37,444 nt of DNA from an uncultured Clostridia bacterium (GCA_944392425.1 CALXWM010000013.1:1-37444), one strand, 5' to 3'. Shown: positions 15,789-24,800, counted from the first letter of the stretch. Translations and numbers: made by a program. Notes: generated by a model not told the origin, from the sequence alone.

Positions 15789-15831
15789 AATAATATTGAA
15801 TTACTAAAAAGTAACTTCAATATTATTTTTT
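15789..15831 (+). terminator. intrinsic terminator of dusB
   Basis: AATAATATTGAATTACT pairs with AGTAACTTCAATATTATT across a 4-base loop, ending in a TTTTTT run. Confidence 0.85.
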
Positions 15832-15866
15832 GTTGCTTAGAAAAAATAAACTTTTTTCTAAGCAAC
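15832..15866. repeat. perfect 15-bp inverted repeat
   Basis: GTTGCTTAGAAAAAA (15832-15846) and TTTTTTCTAAGCAAC (15852-15866) pair without a mismatch across TAAAC. It directly follows the dusB terminator and ends about 20 bases before the ribosome site of the next gene. It may act as an operator, as a leader hairpin, or as a terminator for leftward transcription. Confidence 0.65.
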
Positions 15867-15894
15867 AAAACCAAAAATAAAGAAAGGCGGAAAT

Positions 15895-16506
15895 ATGGGA
15901 AAATGGTTTAAAATTTTTGCTTTAATAATTATTATAATTGTGACTCTTTTAATTTGTAATTTTTTTATAAAAACAAATTATAAAACTCAGCAAAATGGAA
16001 ATAATAAAAGTATACAAGAGATTGAAGAGTATATTCTAAATGTTACATCATATAGGGCAAAAATTAGAGTAACTGTTAGTAGTAACAAAAATGCAAATTT
16101 TTATGAGTTTGAACAAGTGGTAAAAGGAGAAAGTTATTCTAGACAATTAGCTTTATCTCCTGATAGCTTGGCAGGAATGGAAATAATATTTGAAAATGGC
16201 ATTATTACTGTTCAAAACACAAAATATAGTTTAAGTCAAATTTATGAAAATTATCCTTATGCAACAACAAATTCATTATATCTTACATCATTTATAGAAG
16301 GATATAGAACATCGGAAAGTAAAGAAATAAAAGAAACAGAAGGAAAAATACAAATGAATTATATACCAAAAATAAATAAATACAACAATAAGCATGTTCT
16401 TTACATAGACAAAGCAAGTTTAGAACCAAAAAAATTACAAGTATATGATATTAACAATGAATTAAAAGTAGACATAATATATAATGAAATAGAATTAAAC
16501 ATTTAG
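15895..16506 (+). CDS. membrane-anchored LolA/GerS-like protein
   Basis: Predicted extracytoplasmic protein with one N-terminal anchor (residues about 7-25, [18 protein letters not shown]) and no clean lipobox, although LLIC could serve as a poor one. The outer domain looks like the LolA/LppX beta-fold family that includes clostridial Ger[21 protein letters not shown], then [14 protein letters not shown], then [13 protein letters not shown]. In Clostridioides difficile gerS lies by an alanine racemase and takes part in spore cortex modification for germination. The neighbouring ndoA, which commonly adjoins alr, fits that context, but no alr is here. Function is inferred. AAAGAAAGGCGG precedes the ATG. 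Confidence 0.55.
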   Translation: MGKWFKIFALIIIIIVTLLICNFFIKTNYKTQQNGNNKSIQEIEEYILNVTSYRAKIRVTVSSNKNANFYEFEQVVKGESYSRQLALSPDSLAGMEIIFENGIITVQNTKYSLSQIYENYPYATTNSLYLTSFIEGYRTSESKEIKETEGKIQMNYIPKINKYNNKHVLYIDKASLEPKKLQVYDINNELKVDIIYNEIELNI

Positions 16507-16547
16507 AAATATATAATCATCTCAATTTTATTATTGGGAGAGTAAAT

Positions 16548-16895
16548 ATGAATATAAGAAGAGGAGACATGTTTTATGCAGATTTAAGTCCAGTAGTAGG
16601 CTCTGAACAAGGAGGCATAAGACCAGTTGTAATAATTCAAAATGACTTAGGAAATAAACATAGTCCAACAGTAATAGCAGCAGCAATAACTTCACAAATG
16701 GGAAAAGCAAAACTTCCAACCCATATTGAAATAGGGTCACAAAATGGAGGGTTAAAAACTAATTCTGTAGTTTTGGCAGAGCAAGTAAGAACAATAGACA
16801 AAAGTAGGCTAAAAGAAAAGATTGGTCATATTGATGATGAAAATATAATGAATCAAATTAATAATGCTCTAGGCGTAAGCTTTGGGCTAGAATGA
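16548..16895 (+). CDS. ndoA: MazF/PemK-type endoribonuclease EndoA (NdoA)
   Basis: Sequence-specific mRNA-cleaving RNase of the MazF family. At 115 aa it matches the Bacillus EndoA length. The N-terminal [20 protein letters not shown] motif carries the conserved catalytic Arg; [17 protein letters not shown] and [14 protein letters not shown] complete the fold. GGGAGAG precedes the ATG. The usual antitoxin EndoAI (a short ribbon-helix-helix protein) is not found directly upstream; the preceding gene is the GerS-like protein. The stop codon overlaps the outer arm of palindromic element copy 2. Confidence 0.92.
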   Translation: MNIRRGDMFYADLSPVVGSEQGGIRPVVIIQNDLGNKHSPTVIAAAITSQMGKAKLPTHIEIGSQNGGLKTNSVVLAEQVRTIDKSRLKEKIGHIDDENIMNQINNALGVSFGLE

Positions 16896-17020
16896 AACTC
16901 ACATTTAAGAATTTTAATAAAAGTTGCAATATATATTTTGAGCTTTCGCGTAAGCGAAATCGTGAAGCAAATGCGAAGAATATATATTGCAACTAGAAAG
17001 AAAAGAATTATTGTGAGTTT
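16895..17020 (-). repeat. palindromic intergenic element, copy 2 (short form)
   Basis: Inner arms GTTGCAATATATATT (16923-16937) and AATATATATTGCAAC (16979-16993) are perfect complements, and outer arms AAACTCACA (16895-16903) and TGTGAGTTT (17012-17020) also match. In reverse complement the middle reads CTTCGCATTTGCTTCACG followed by TTTCGCTTACGCGAAA, the same order as the left half of copies 4 and 5. The remaining roughly 85 bases of those copies are missing, so this is a deleted form. Confidence 0.75.
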
Positions 17021-17026
17021 TAGTTT

Positions 17027-17063
17027 TGTCAAATTTTGTCGATAACTGTCGATATTTGACGAA
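17027..17063 (+). promoter_or_regulatory. four-unit Spo0A-box-like array, 10-bp period
   Basis: TGTCAAA (17027), TGTCGAT (17037), TGTCGAT (17047) and TGACGAA (17057) start exactly 10 bases apart. Each is one or two changes from the Spo0A box TGTCGAA. The array ends 9 bases before the -35 of the next promoter, a typical activator position. Which protein binds is inference. Confidence 0.5.
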
Positions 17064-17072
17064 CGATTTTTC

Positions 17073-17101
17073 TTTACATTCTACATAATCTGGAGTATAA
17101 T
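17073..17101 (+). promoter_or_regulatory. SigA promoter of the fibro-slime gene
   Basis: TTTACA at 17073-17078, a 17-base spacer and TATAAT at 17096-17101. The leader of about 120 bases contains a weak AAAATCCC/GGGATGGTTTT pairing (about 17167-17208). Confidence 0.75.
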
Positions 17102-17229
17102 AAAAATAATTAAATTATCTAATTTAATTTTTATCAATATAATTTAAGTCTTAAATTATTCTAAAAAAATCCCAAAAATTTAAATAAATAAAAACTCGGG
17201 ATGGTTTTTATTTGTAGAATAGGAGTTTT

Positions 17230-19383
17230 ATGAAAAAAAGAATCACAATTTTTGTTATAGCCTTTTTATTTGTAATATCATGGGCTTTACACACAAAAGT
17301 TATGGCAGCAACAACAAAATGTCAAAGTGTGCCAGAAAATAACATAAGATACGTAAATGCAACATTTGCAAATATTAATTATGAGGAATACAATGCTTTG
17401 CAAAGAGGAGTAGGAACAAAAGAATATTATGATGAATTAACTTTAGAAGAAAAATATGCATTAGATAGCAATTATATGCTTATGTATTCAACAGAAAACA
17501 AATGCACAGGAGGAATACAAAACGGATTCATAAAATTAGGTCAATATGGAAATTCATCAGGAGTGGTTCAAGGATTAATAAAAAACAAATTGGTAAATGG
17601 AGATGTAGACTTAGTGGACAAATATAAGAACAAAACAACTTTCTTTCCTACATCAAATATAAATCCTACAGTATTTAGCGAAGTGCTTACAAATTGGAAG
17701 TTCCCATTTATTAAAGAAAGCAATGGATACTATACTTTTGACAGTGACAAATATCATGTGTACAAAGATTATAGCACCAAAACTTTTAAAATGCACAAAG
17801 GAGACAAAAGTGGATTCTTTCCATTTAATGATTGTGATGATGACACATCTGTACCAAGTAACAGAGAACTAATATTTTCAGGAAAAATAGAAATACCATT
17901 TGTAATGACAAGTGATGGTAAAATTATAAATAAAGAAACAAAACAATATGAAGATATGGTATTTGACTTTTCCGGTGATGATGATGTATGGGTATTTGTA
18001 GATGATGAATTAGTATTAGATTTGGGCGGTTGTCATGAAAGACTTAGAGGAAATATAAACTTTGCAAAAAATCAAGTATATTATGAAAGTATATATAATC
18101 CTTCAACTAACAAAGATGAAAAGAATGTATATAAAACTGCCTTAAATAATGGAAAGCTTTCTCAAGGTAAACATACTCTTACAATTTTCTATATGGAAAG
18201 AGCAGGTGGAGGTTCAAACTTAATTGCATCTTTCAACCTACAAAGTGGTGGTGTAAAAGCTAATTATATAGACATAGATACAAATAAAGTTTTAGACACA
18301 GATAGCCAAAGTGGACCAGTTGGAGAAAAAGTAACAACAAAGGCTAAAAATATCTCAGGATACACTTTAGTAAAAAAGCCTGAAAAAGAAAGTTTTACAT
18401 TAACAGAAGATTTACAAACAGTAAATTACTATTATGCAAAAAACACAACAGTCACTGCAAAATATGTGGATGAAGTAACAAATGAAGAAATAGCAGAAAA
18501 AGTTACAATTAATGGCAAATCAGGAGACAAATACACTACAAGCCAAAAAACAATAGAAAACTATGATTTTACAAAAGTAGAAGGAAACACATCTGGCACA
18601 ATGAAAGGTGAACCAATAAATGTAATCTATTATTATAGACATAAATCAAAAGTTACAGTAAACTACATAGATAAGGACACCGGAGAATTAATAGATACTG
18701 AAAAAACAGATGTACATGAAGGTGATACATTTACTTCTGAAGAGAGAAAATATGAAGATTATAAATTGGTAGAAAAGCCAGAAAAAGAAACTGTTACTAT
18801 CAAAAAAGAAGACATTACATTAAACTATTATTATCAATGGCTAAAATTCAATCTACAAATAGAAATGAATTTAGACAAAGCATATATTAACGGTAATTAT
18901 TATGGACTAGATGGTAAAGTAGGAAAAATAGAAACAGAAATAAGAGATGCAAACAAAAACTCTTCATTGCAAATATATTACAATGTGAAAGTTACAAACA
19001 ATGAAGAAAGAATGGGAAGCGGATACATAACATTTAGGATACCAGAAGGATTTACTATGCAAAATGCAGATTGGGAAATTGATAACAATATTGCTAAATA
19101 CAAAGTAACAGATTTAGACATAGGAGAAACTAGAGAATATCAAATAATATTACAAAAAAGTGATGGTGTAGATGTATCAGGAGATATAAAAGCACATATT
19201 AGGATAGACTCAGAAAAATTACAAGAAACAACACTTGAAGATAACGAAGATATGAACGAACTTGCTATTATGCCAAGAACAGGAGCAGTTATCTTAAATG
19301 TAATGCCTATTATATTGGCTCTTACAGTTTTGGCAATTGTAGTAAAAATTAAGTTATCAAAAAGAAAAAAATTAAATAAGTAA
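17230..19383 (+). CDS. cell-wall protein with fibro-slime, MucBP and sortase-like signals
   Basis: Large secreted surface protein, 717 aa. A Sec signal peptide covers residues 1-27 (ending KVMAA). A fibro-slime/PA14-like domain lies at about 150-340, with FSGDDDVWVFVDDELVLDLG near residue 247 and YMERAGGGSNL near 320. Three MucBP-type repeats follow at about 345-540 (VKANYIDIDTNKVLD, VTAKYVDEVTNEEI, VTVNYIDKDTGELID), each ending in NYYY/IYYY. A beta-rich stalk-like segment spans about 545-670. The C-terminus has MPRTG (residue 681), a hydrophobic span and KLSKRKKLNK, a variant of the LPXTG sorting signal. It likely binds glycans or matrix at the cell surface. GGAG precedes the ATG. Confidence 0.85.
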   Translation: MKKRITIFVIAFLFVISWALHTKVMAATTKCQSVPENNIRYVNATFANINYEEYNALQRGVGTKEYYDELTLEEKYALDSNYMLMYSTENKCTGGIQNGFIKLGQYGNSSGVVQGLIKNKLVNGDVDLVDKYKNKTTFFPTSNINPTVFSEVLTNWKFPFIKESNGYYTFDSDKYHVYKDYSTKTFKMHKGDKSGFFPFNDCDDDTSVPSNRELIFSGKIEIPFVMTSDGKIINKETKQYEDMVFDFSGDDDVWVFVDDELVLDLGGCHERLRGNINFAKNQVYYESIYNPSTNKDEKNVYKTALNNGKLSQGKHTLTIFYMERAGGGSNLIASFNLQSGGVKANYIDIDTNKVLDTDSQSGPVGEKVTTKAKNISGYTLVKKPEKESFTLTEDLQTVNYYYAKNTTVTAKYVDEVTNEEIAEKVTINGKSGDKYTTSQKTIENYDFTKVEGNTSGTMKGEPINVIYYYRHKSKVTVNYIDKDTGELIDTEKTDVHEGDTFTSEERKYEDYKLVEKPEKETVTIKKEDITLNYYYQWLKFNLQIEMNLDKAYINGNYYGLDGKVGKIETEIRDANKNSSLQIYYNVKVTNNEERMGSGYITFRIPEGFTMQNADWEIDNNIAKYKVTDLDIGETREYQIILQKSDGVDVSGDIKAHIRIDSEKLQETTLEDNEDMNELAIMPRTGAVILNVMPIILALTVLAIVVKIKLSKRKKLNK

Positions 19384-19427
19384 AATTACAAAAGAGAGAA
19401 ATTAAAATCTTAATAACTAGACTAATC

Positions 19428-19458
19428 AAAAAAAGCCACAATATGCTGTGGCTTTTTT
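19428..19458. terminator. bidirectional terminator between convergent genes
   Basis: AAAAAAGCCACA and TGTGGCTTTTTT form a perfect stem around a 6-base loop, with A-run and T-run on either side. It serves the fibro-slime gene and the HD-GYP gene. Confidence 0.85.
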
Positions 19459-20396
19459 CAAACTTTTAACTTTTTTATAATTTTTATTTCATCATATAGT
19501 TTATCAATTCTGTCCTGTCTAATAACTAGTGCATTTTCATATTCTGCAAGGACTTGAGTATAATTTTCAGCATTCTCTCCTTGCTCAAAAAGAAGTTGCA
19601 TACCAGCTTTATAGTAATCTTTTGTTTGAGCTTTTTTGGTTGTATTCATCTTATGCTCATATTTTTTCACTGTTTTTAACCTTTTTATTTGATCTTTTAT
19701 ATAATTAACATAATTCATAACACAACTAATTTCATATAAAGTATCATCAATTACAACCTTAAATAATGCTTTGAGTGGCTTAGGATTTATCTTTCCAAGA
19801 CGCTCGTTTTGTTTTAGTTGATCTAATGCAATAACGTCGCTACTTGGCAAAGCATCTTGAATAAGTTCTTTTAAAGTTTGAGAAATATTAACGTGGGTAG
19901 TATATTGTCTCTTAGTTACTATAGCATCATATTCGTCAGCAACACGAATAATTTGGGCAGAATAAGGAATATCAGGTTTTCTAAGCCCCCTAGGATAACC
20001 AGTACCATTAAGAGCTTCATGATGATACCATGGTCCATCTGAATATGGTCTTAGAGCTAAATCATCCATACAATATTGGTAACCAAGAGTTGTGTGAGTT
20101 TTCATTATTTCGTATTCTTCATCAGTAAGCCTTCCAGGTTTATTTGTAATTTCTTTTGGAATAAATAATTTTCCTATATCATGCAAATACCCTGCAATAA
20201 CACAATGTATAGTAAATTGACTATTACAATGCATATACTCACAGATTCTGCCTACTAAATTCGCAACATTCTCACTATGCTTTTTAGTAAAAGAATCTAG
20301 GTGTTCCATAACTATTAAATGATCTTTAATTGTTGTATCTAATTCATGAATTTTAATATTAGATGGACTATAAAAGTCATATTTTTCTTCTAACAT
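19458..20396 (-). CDS. HD-GYP domain cyclic-di-GMP phosphodiesterase
   Basis: Predicted hydrolase of cyclic di-GMP. The HD-GYP core spans residues about 28-190 with His40 (KKHSENVANLVG), HD at 72-73 (YLHDIGK), His101 (MKTHTTLGY), HHE at 125-127 and GTGYP at 131-135, all metal and signature residues in place. There is no membrane span or receiver domain. The C-terminal 120 residues are a different, charged helical region, perhaps a coiled coil (VKKYEHKMNTTKKAQTKDYY). Its 312 aa ends close to the terminator. TAAGGAG precedes the ATG. Lying next to a surface adhesin-like gene it may affect a sessile-to-motile switch; that is inference. Confidence 0.9.
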   Translation of the reverse strand: MLEEKYDFYSPSNIKIHELDTTIKDHLIVMEHLDSFTKKHSENVANLVGRICEYMHCNSQFTIHCVIAGYLHDIGKLFIPKEITNKPGRLTDEEYEIMKTHTTLGYQYCMDDLALRPYSDGPWYHHEALNGTGYPRGLRKPDIPYSAQIIRVADEYDAIVTKRQYTTHVNISQTLKELIQDALPSSDVIALDQLKQNERLGKINPKPLKALFKVVIDDTLYEISCVMNYVNYIKDQIKRLKTVKKYEHKMNTTKKAQTKDYYKAGMQLLFEQGENAENYTQVLAEYENALVIRQDRIDKLYDEIKIIKKLKV

Positions 20397-20545
20397 TTAC
20401 TACTCCTTAAATGTTTATTTTAATTATTATATTAAAATATAGAAAGAAAAACAATAAAAAATGTGAAAAACAATATTAAATTTTGATGACAAATAAAACT
20501 TTTTGTGATAATATGATATAAACGCCGAAGGAAGGGCTAAAAAAC

Positions 20546-21181
20546 ATGAAAAATATACTAATACATTGTGCAATGAAAAAAGAAGGAGAGCAAATTGCAA
20601 GATTGCTTAATCTAGTAGAAAAAAAGAAAAAAGAAGATGAATTTAATAATATAATTACAACATTTGAAGGTAAACAAAATGAAACAAAAATTACATTAAT
20701 TGTTACAGGCATTGGTAAACAAAAAACTGCAATTGGACTTACCAAATATTTATGCGAAAACGATAAACCAGATTTAATAATAAACATTGGCTATGCAGGT
20801 TCAACGTCCGCAAAAATAGGAAGCTGGGTATCAATAAATAAATCATATAACTTAGAATGGGACATAACAGGAGAGCAAAAATATAGTATGGACGATTTAG
20901 GAGGACAAGACTTAGTCACAATAGAGGAATTAGAAAAATTGCCTTGCTATTCAGCAGAATGTTTTGTAAATAATACAGATATTAAAGAAAATGTAATTTT
21001 TGATATGGAACTTCATTCAGTATCACTTTTAGCAGATTTATATAATATTCCGCTTATATCACTTAAAAAAGTAAGTGATAATTTAAGTATGGACGATTAC
21101 TATAAAACAGTAGAAGATAATAAGTTAATGGAACTTGAAAGTTCTATAAAATATATTGAAAAGTTTTTGAAAGAAAAATAG
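20546..21181 (+). CDS. nucleoside phosphorylase / MTA-SAH nucleosidase-like protein
   Basis: Member of the PNP_UDP_1 (phosphorylase superfamily, MTAN-like) group. Visible motifs: N-terminal ILIHCAMKKEGEQI, the glycine loop LIVTGIGKQKTAIGL near residue 55, IINIGYAGSTS near residue 88 and DMELHSVSLLADLYNIPLIS near residue 150, corresponding to the substrate-binding Met-Glu, then KKVSDN with the catalytic Asp position. At 211 aa it is a little shorter than MTAN (about 230). Substrate is not certain; methylthioadenosine/S-adenosylhomocysteine is the best guess. GAAGGAAGGG precedes the ATG. A short hairpin separates it from smc. Confidence 0.75.
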   Translation: MKNILIHCAMKKEGEQIARLLNLVEKKKKEDEFNNIITTFEGKQNETKITLIVTGIGKQKTAIGLTKYLCENDKPDLIINIGYAGSTSAKIGSWVSINKSYNLEWDITGEQKYSMDDLGGQDLVTIEELEKLPCYSAECFVNNTDIKENVIFDMELHSVSLLADLYNIPLISLKKVSDNLSMDDYYKTVEDNKLMELESSIKYIEKFLKEK

Positions 21182-21194
21182 ATACAATTTGCAG

Positions 21195-21222
21195 TGTCAA
21201 AAAGGAGAGCCCACTATTGACA
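21195..21222 (-). repeat. GGGCTCTCC hairpin element in the smc leader
   Basis: TGTCAA (21195-21200) and TTGACA (21217-21222) flank AAAGGAGAGCCCACTA. Reversed, it reads TGTCAATAGTGGGCTCTCC, nearly the unit at 6524. It lies 29 bases before the smc start codon. Confidence 0.55.
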
Positions 21223-21251
21223 TAAAATATAAAAAACGAAAGGTAAAAACT

Positions 21252-24200
21252 ATGTACTTAAAGAAATTAGAAATGCAAGGATTTAAGTCTTTTGCAGATA
21301 AAACAGTATTTGAATTTAAAAAAGGAATAACAGCAGTAATAGGTCCAAATGGTTCTGGAAAAAGTAATATTTCAGATGCCATTAGATGGGTTCTTGGAGA
21401 GCAAAGCATGAAGTCTCTTAGAGGTTCTAAATCTGAGGACATTATTTTTGCTGGAACACAAAGTAGAAAATCCTTAGGATTTGCAGAAGTTAATATGGTA
21501 ATAGATAATAGTGATGGAGCACTACCTGTTGAATTTTCAGAAGTAACTGTTACAAGAAGACTATATAGAACAGGAGAAACAGGATATTTCATAAATAAAG
21601 TACCTTGCAGACTTAAAGACATTTTAGAGCTATTTATGGATACTGGTATAGGAAAAGATGGCTATTCAATAATAGGACAGGGAAAAATAGATGAAATTTT
21701 AAGTAATAAATCAGAAGATAGAAGAAAAATATTTGAAGAAGCTTCAGGAATAGTAAAGTATAGAACTAGAAGAGAAGAATCTGAAAAAAAGCTTGAACAA
21801 ACAAAACTAAACCTAGTAAGAATCAATGATATTTTATCTGAAATAGAAGCTAATATAGAACCACTTAAATTACAATCAGAAAAAGCTAGAAAATTTTTAG
21901 ATTTAAGAGAAGAATTAAAAAACATAGAAGTTGGATTATTTGTATTAAAAATAAATACATTCAAAGAGAAGCTTCAAGAATTAGAAAAGAACAAAGATAT
22001 TTTTGAAAATCAAAGCCTTGAAGAAAATAATAAACTTGAAGATATGCAAGAATTAAAACAAGACTTAAAAAATCAAATTGAAGAAATTTCTTCTGAAATG
22101 GAAAGACTTCAAACACTTGGATTTGAAAGTGAAAACAAAATAGAAAGAATAAACTCACAAATAAATGTTAGCAAAGAAAAAATATCTAATAATAGTGAAA
22201 ATAAAAACAGACTAGAAAATGAAATAACTGGAAGCAATATCACTATTTCAGACTTAGAAGAAGAGAAAAAAGGCAAGCTATCTAAAAAAGAAAATTTAAA
22301 AGAAAACAAAGAAAAATTTGCAAAAGAGTTAGAAGAAAAAGAAGAAGAATTAAGAAAACTAAATCAAAAACTATCGAGTAAAGAATTAGAAATAGAAGAA
22401 AAGAAAAAACAAGTAGAAGATTTAAAAGAAAATAAATACAGCTTAGAAAATGAAATAACAGAACAAGATGTAAATTATGAGAACTTTGAAAACAGAAAAA
22501 AACAAGCTGAAAAAGAGCTATCAGGAGTTATATCAGAATTAGATGAAAAGAGAATGAGCAAAAATGATATAAATGCTAGTTTTACAAAAATAGAAAATGA
22601 GAAAAAACAAATTGAAGAAGCTGTTCAAAAAGATAAATCTGAAAAAGAAGCTTTGGACAAACAAATAAAAGACATAGAAATAAAAATAAATAATGCAGTA
22701 GATGAACAAAGATTAAAAAAGAGCAAATATAATTTCTTAGTAGAAACAGAGAAAGAAAAAGAAGGATACACTAAATCAGTAAAAGAGTTACTAATTGCTT
22801 GTGATAACAATCCAGCCTTAAAAAAAGGTATACATGGTGTACTTGCAAATATAGTTTCAACTGATGAAAAATATAGTACAGCAATTGAAATGTGTTTAGG
22901 TGCAAGTATGCAAAACATAGTTACAGAGAATGAAGGAGACGCCAAGAAGTTAGTAGATTACCTAAGAGTAAATAAATTAGGAAGAGCATCATTTTTACCA
23001 ATGTCTACAGTTCATGGTAAAAAACTAGAAAATATTAAAAATATAGAAGGAGTTATTGGCGTAGCATCAGACTTAGTAAAATATAAAAAAGAGTATGAAG
23101 GGATTGTTCTTAACCTGCTAGGAAGAACAATTATTACAGACAATATGGATACAGCAATAAAGCTAGCAAAAGAAAATAAATACTCTTTCAGAATTGTAAC
23201 ATTAGATGGAGACATTATAAACCCATCAGGAGCAATTACAGGTGGATTTGTAAATAAGAAAACGGCCAATATCCTAGGTAGAAGCGAAGAAATAAAGAAA
23301 TTAGAAAAAGAAATAAAAAAATTAGATGAAAAAATAGAGGATTTAAACCAAGAAAAAGAAAAAATAACATTAGATAGTAAAACAACAGAAATAGAAGAAA
23401 ACACAAGAAAACTTCAAGAAATAGAAATAACCTATGCTAGGGAAAAAGAAAAAATTGTTCAACTTGAAGAAAGCATTAACTCTATTGTATCTAGAAAAGA
23501 AAAATTAAATGAAGAATTAAAAGAAATAGAAAACAAAAAACAGGACGCAATAAGTAAAAAGCAAGAGCTACAAGAAAATGTAAAAAGCATAGAAGAACAA
23601 ATAGAGACTATTTCTAAAGAGATAGAAGAATTTGCAAACCTAAATAAAGACAATCAAAAATACATAGATGACTTAAACTTGGACATAACAAACTTAAAAA
23701 TTTCAGTATCATCATTTGATGAAAGTAGTACATCTATGGATGAATTAATTGAAAGAATAGATCAAAGTATAGAAAGCGAAAAACAATCTATTGAAAACAA
23801 AAAGCTTCAAATAGAAAAAATGGAAGAACAAAATTCATCTATAAGAAATACTATTTTAGAATTACAAAATAACATTGAAAAAATAAAAGCAGAAGTAGAC
23901 GGAAGTTCTAACAAAATTGAAGAATTAAAAAATAGCAAAAATACAAAAAATAACAAGCTAGATGAATTAGAGAAGAACATTGAAAAACAATTTGCAATAA
24001 TTCAAGACGTAAAAGAACAATTAGTTAAAATAGGAATTAAGAAAACAAACACAGAGCAAGATATATCTGATACCATAAATGAATTATGGAATGAATATGA
24101 AATAACTCCAAATAATGCTGGAGAATTTGCTATTCCTACAAATGTGCAAGAAACTCAAAAAAGAGTAAATGAATTACACAATCAAATAAAAGAACTAGGA

Positions 24201-24800
24201 AGTGTCAATGTTGATAGCATAGAAGAATATAAGAAAACAAAAGAAAGATATGAAACTATGTGCGAACAAAGACTAGACCTAGAAAATACAATGGCTAAAT
24301 TAAGAGACATTATAACAGAAATGACAAAAACTATGAAAGAACAATTTGGCGAGAAGTTTAAACAAATAAACAAAAACTTTAATGAAGTATTTAGAGAATT
24401 GTTTGGTGGTGGAAAAGCTGAATTAGTATTAGAAGATGAAAATAATATATTAGAATGTGGTATAGACATAAAAGCACAGCCAACAGGTAAAAAACTTCAA
24501 AATATGATGCTTCTATCTGGTGGAGAAAAAGCATTAACAGTAATTGCATTACTATTTGCAATACTAGAAATAAATCCAGCACCTTTCTGCATACTAGATG
24601 AAATAGAAGCAGCACTTGATGATGTAAATGTATATAGATTTGCAGAATTCTTAAAGAAATTTAGTAGTACAACACAATTTTTAGTTATTACACACAGAAA
24701 AGGTACTATGGAATCAGCAGACACAGTTTATGGTATTACAATGGAGGAAAATGGAATTAGTAAGCTACTATCTATTAGACTAAAAGAGGAATCTGCTTAA
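21252..24800 (+). CDS. smc: chromosome partition protein SMC
   Basis: ATPase of the bacterial condensin SMC-ScpAB that organises and segregates the chromosome. Walker A GPNGSGKS lies at residues 31-38; FKSFADKT and the R-loop/ATPase head (IRWVLGEQSMKSLRG) precede about 300 residues of coiled coil. The hinge is at about 510-665 (KKGIHGVLANIV, GGFVNKKTANILGRSEE). A second coiled coil leads to the C-terminal head with LLSGGEKALTV near 1087 and Walker B PFCILDEIEAALDD near 1112. I start at the ATG at 21252, with GAAAGG upstream; a TTG 21 codons further up lies inside the hairpin element. Its 1182 aa is typical. Confidence 0.95.
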   Translation: MYLKKLEMQGFKSFADKTVFEFKKGITAVIGPNGSGKSNISDAIRWVLGEQSMKSLRGSKSEDIIFAGTQSRKSLGFAEVNMVIDNSDGALPVEFSEVTVTRRLYRTGETGYFINKVPCRLKDILELFMDTGIGKDGYSIIGQGKIDEILSNKSEDRRKIFEEASGIVKYRTRREESEKKLEQTKLNLVRINDILSEIEANIEPLKLQSEKARKFLDLREELKNIEVGLFVLKINTFKEKLQELEKNKDIFENQSLEENNKLEDMQELKQDLKNQIEEISSEMERLQTLGFESENKIERINSQINVSKEKISNNSENKNRLENEITGSNITISDLEEEKKGKLSKKENLKENKEKFAKELEEKEEELRKLNQKLSSKELEIEEKKKQVEDLKENKYSLENEITEQDVNYENFENRKKQAEKELSGVISELDEKRMSKNDINASFTKIENEKKQIEEAVQKDKSEKEALDKQIKDIEIKINNAVDEQRLKKSKYNFLVETEKEKEGYTKSVKELLIACDNNPALKKGIHGVLANIVSTDEKYSTAIEMCLGASMQNIVTENEGDAKKLVDYLRVNKLGRASFLPMSTVHGKKLENIKNIEGVIGVASDLVKYKKEYEGIVLNLLGRTIITDNMDTAIKLAKENKYSFRIVTLDGDIINPSGAITGGFVNKKTANILGRSEEIKKLEKEIKKLDEKIEDLNQEKEKITLDSKTTEIEENTRKLQEIEITYAREKEKIVQLEESINSIVSRKEKLNEELKEIENKKQDAISKKQELQENVKSIEEQIETISKEIEEFANLNKDNQKYIDDLNLDITNLKISVSSFDESSTSMDELIERIDQSIESEKQSIENKKLQIEKMEEQNSSIRNTILELQNNIEKIKAEVDGSSNKIEELKNSKNTKNNKLDELEKNIEKQFAIIQDVKEQLVKIGIKKTNTEQDISDTINELWNEYEITPNNAGEFAIPTNVQETQKRVNELHNQIKELGSVNVDSIEEYKKTKERYETMCEQRLDLENTMAKLRDIITEMTKTMKEQFGEKFKQINKNFNEVFRELFGGGKAELVLEDENNILECGIDIKAQPTGKKLQNMMLLSGGEKALTVIALLFAILEINPAPFCILDEIEAALDDVNVYRFAEFLKKFSSTTQFLVITHRKGTMESADTVYGITMEENGISKLLSIRLKEESA

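Noticed and set aside
16895..17020. CRISPR or tRNA in the hairpin-rich gaps
   Set aside because: The repeats are palindromic single units, not regularly spaced direct repeats, and no cloverleaf with a CCA-type acceptor could be drawn.
17120..17212. Riboswitch in the fibro-slime leader
   Set aside because: Only one weak stem is present and no known aptamer core could be recognised.
21662..24724. Many long antisense frames across smc and other genes
   Set aside because: They follow from AT-rich coding sequence, lack ribosome sites and encode low-complexity Ser/Phe/Leu-rich peptides.
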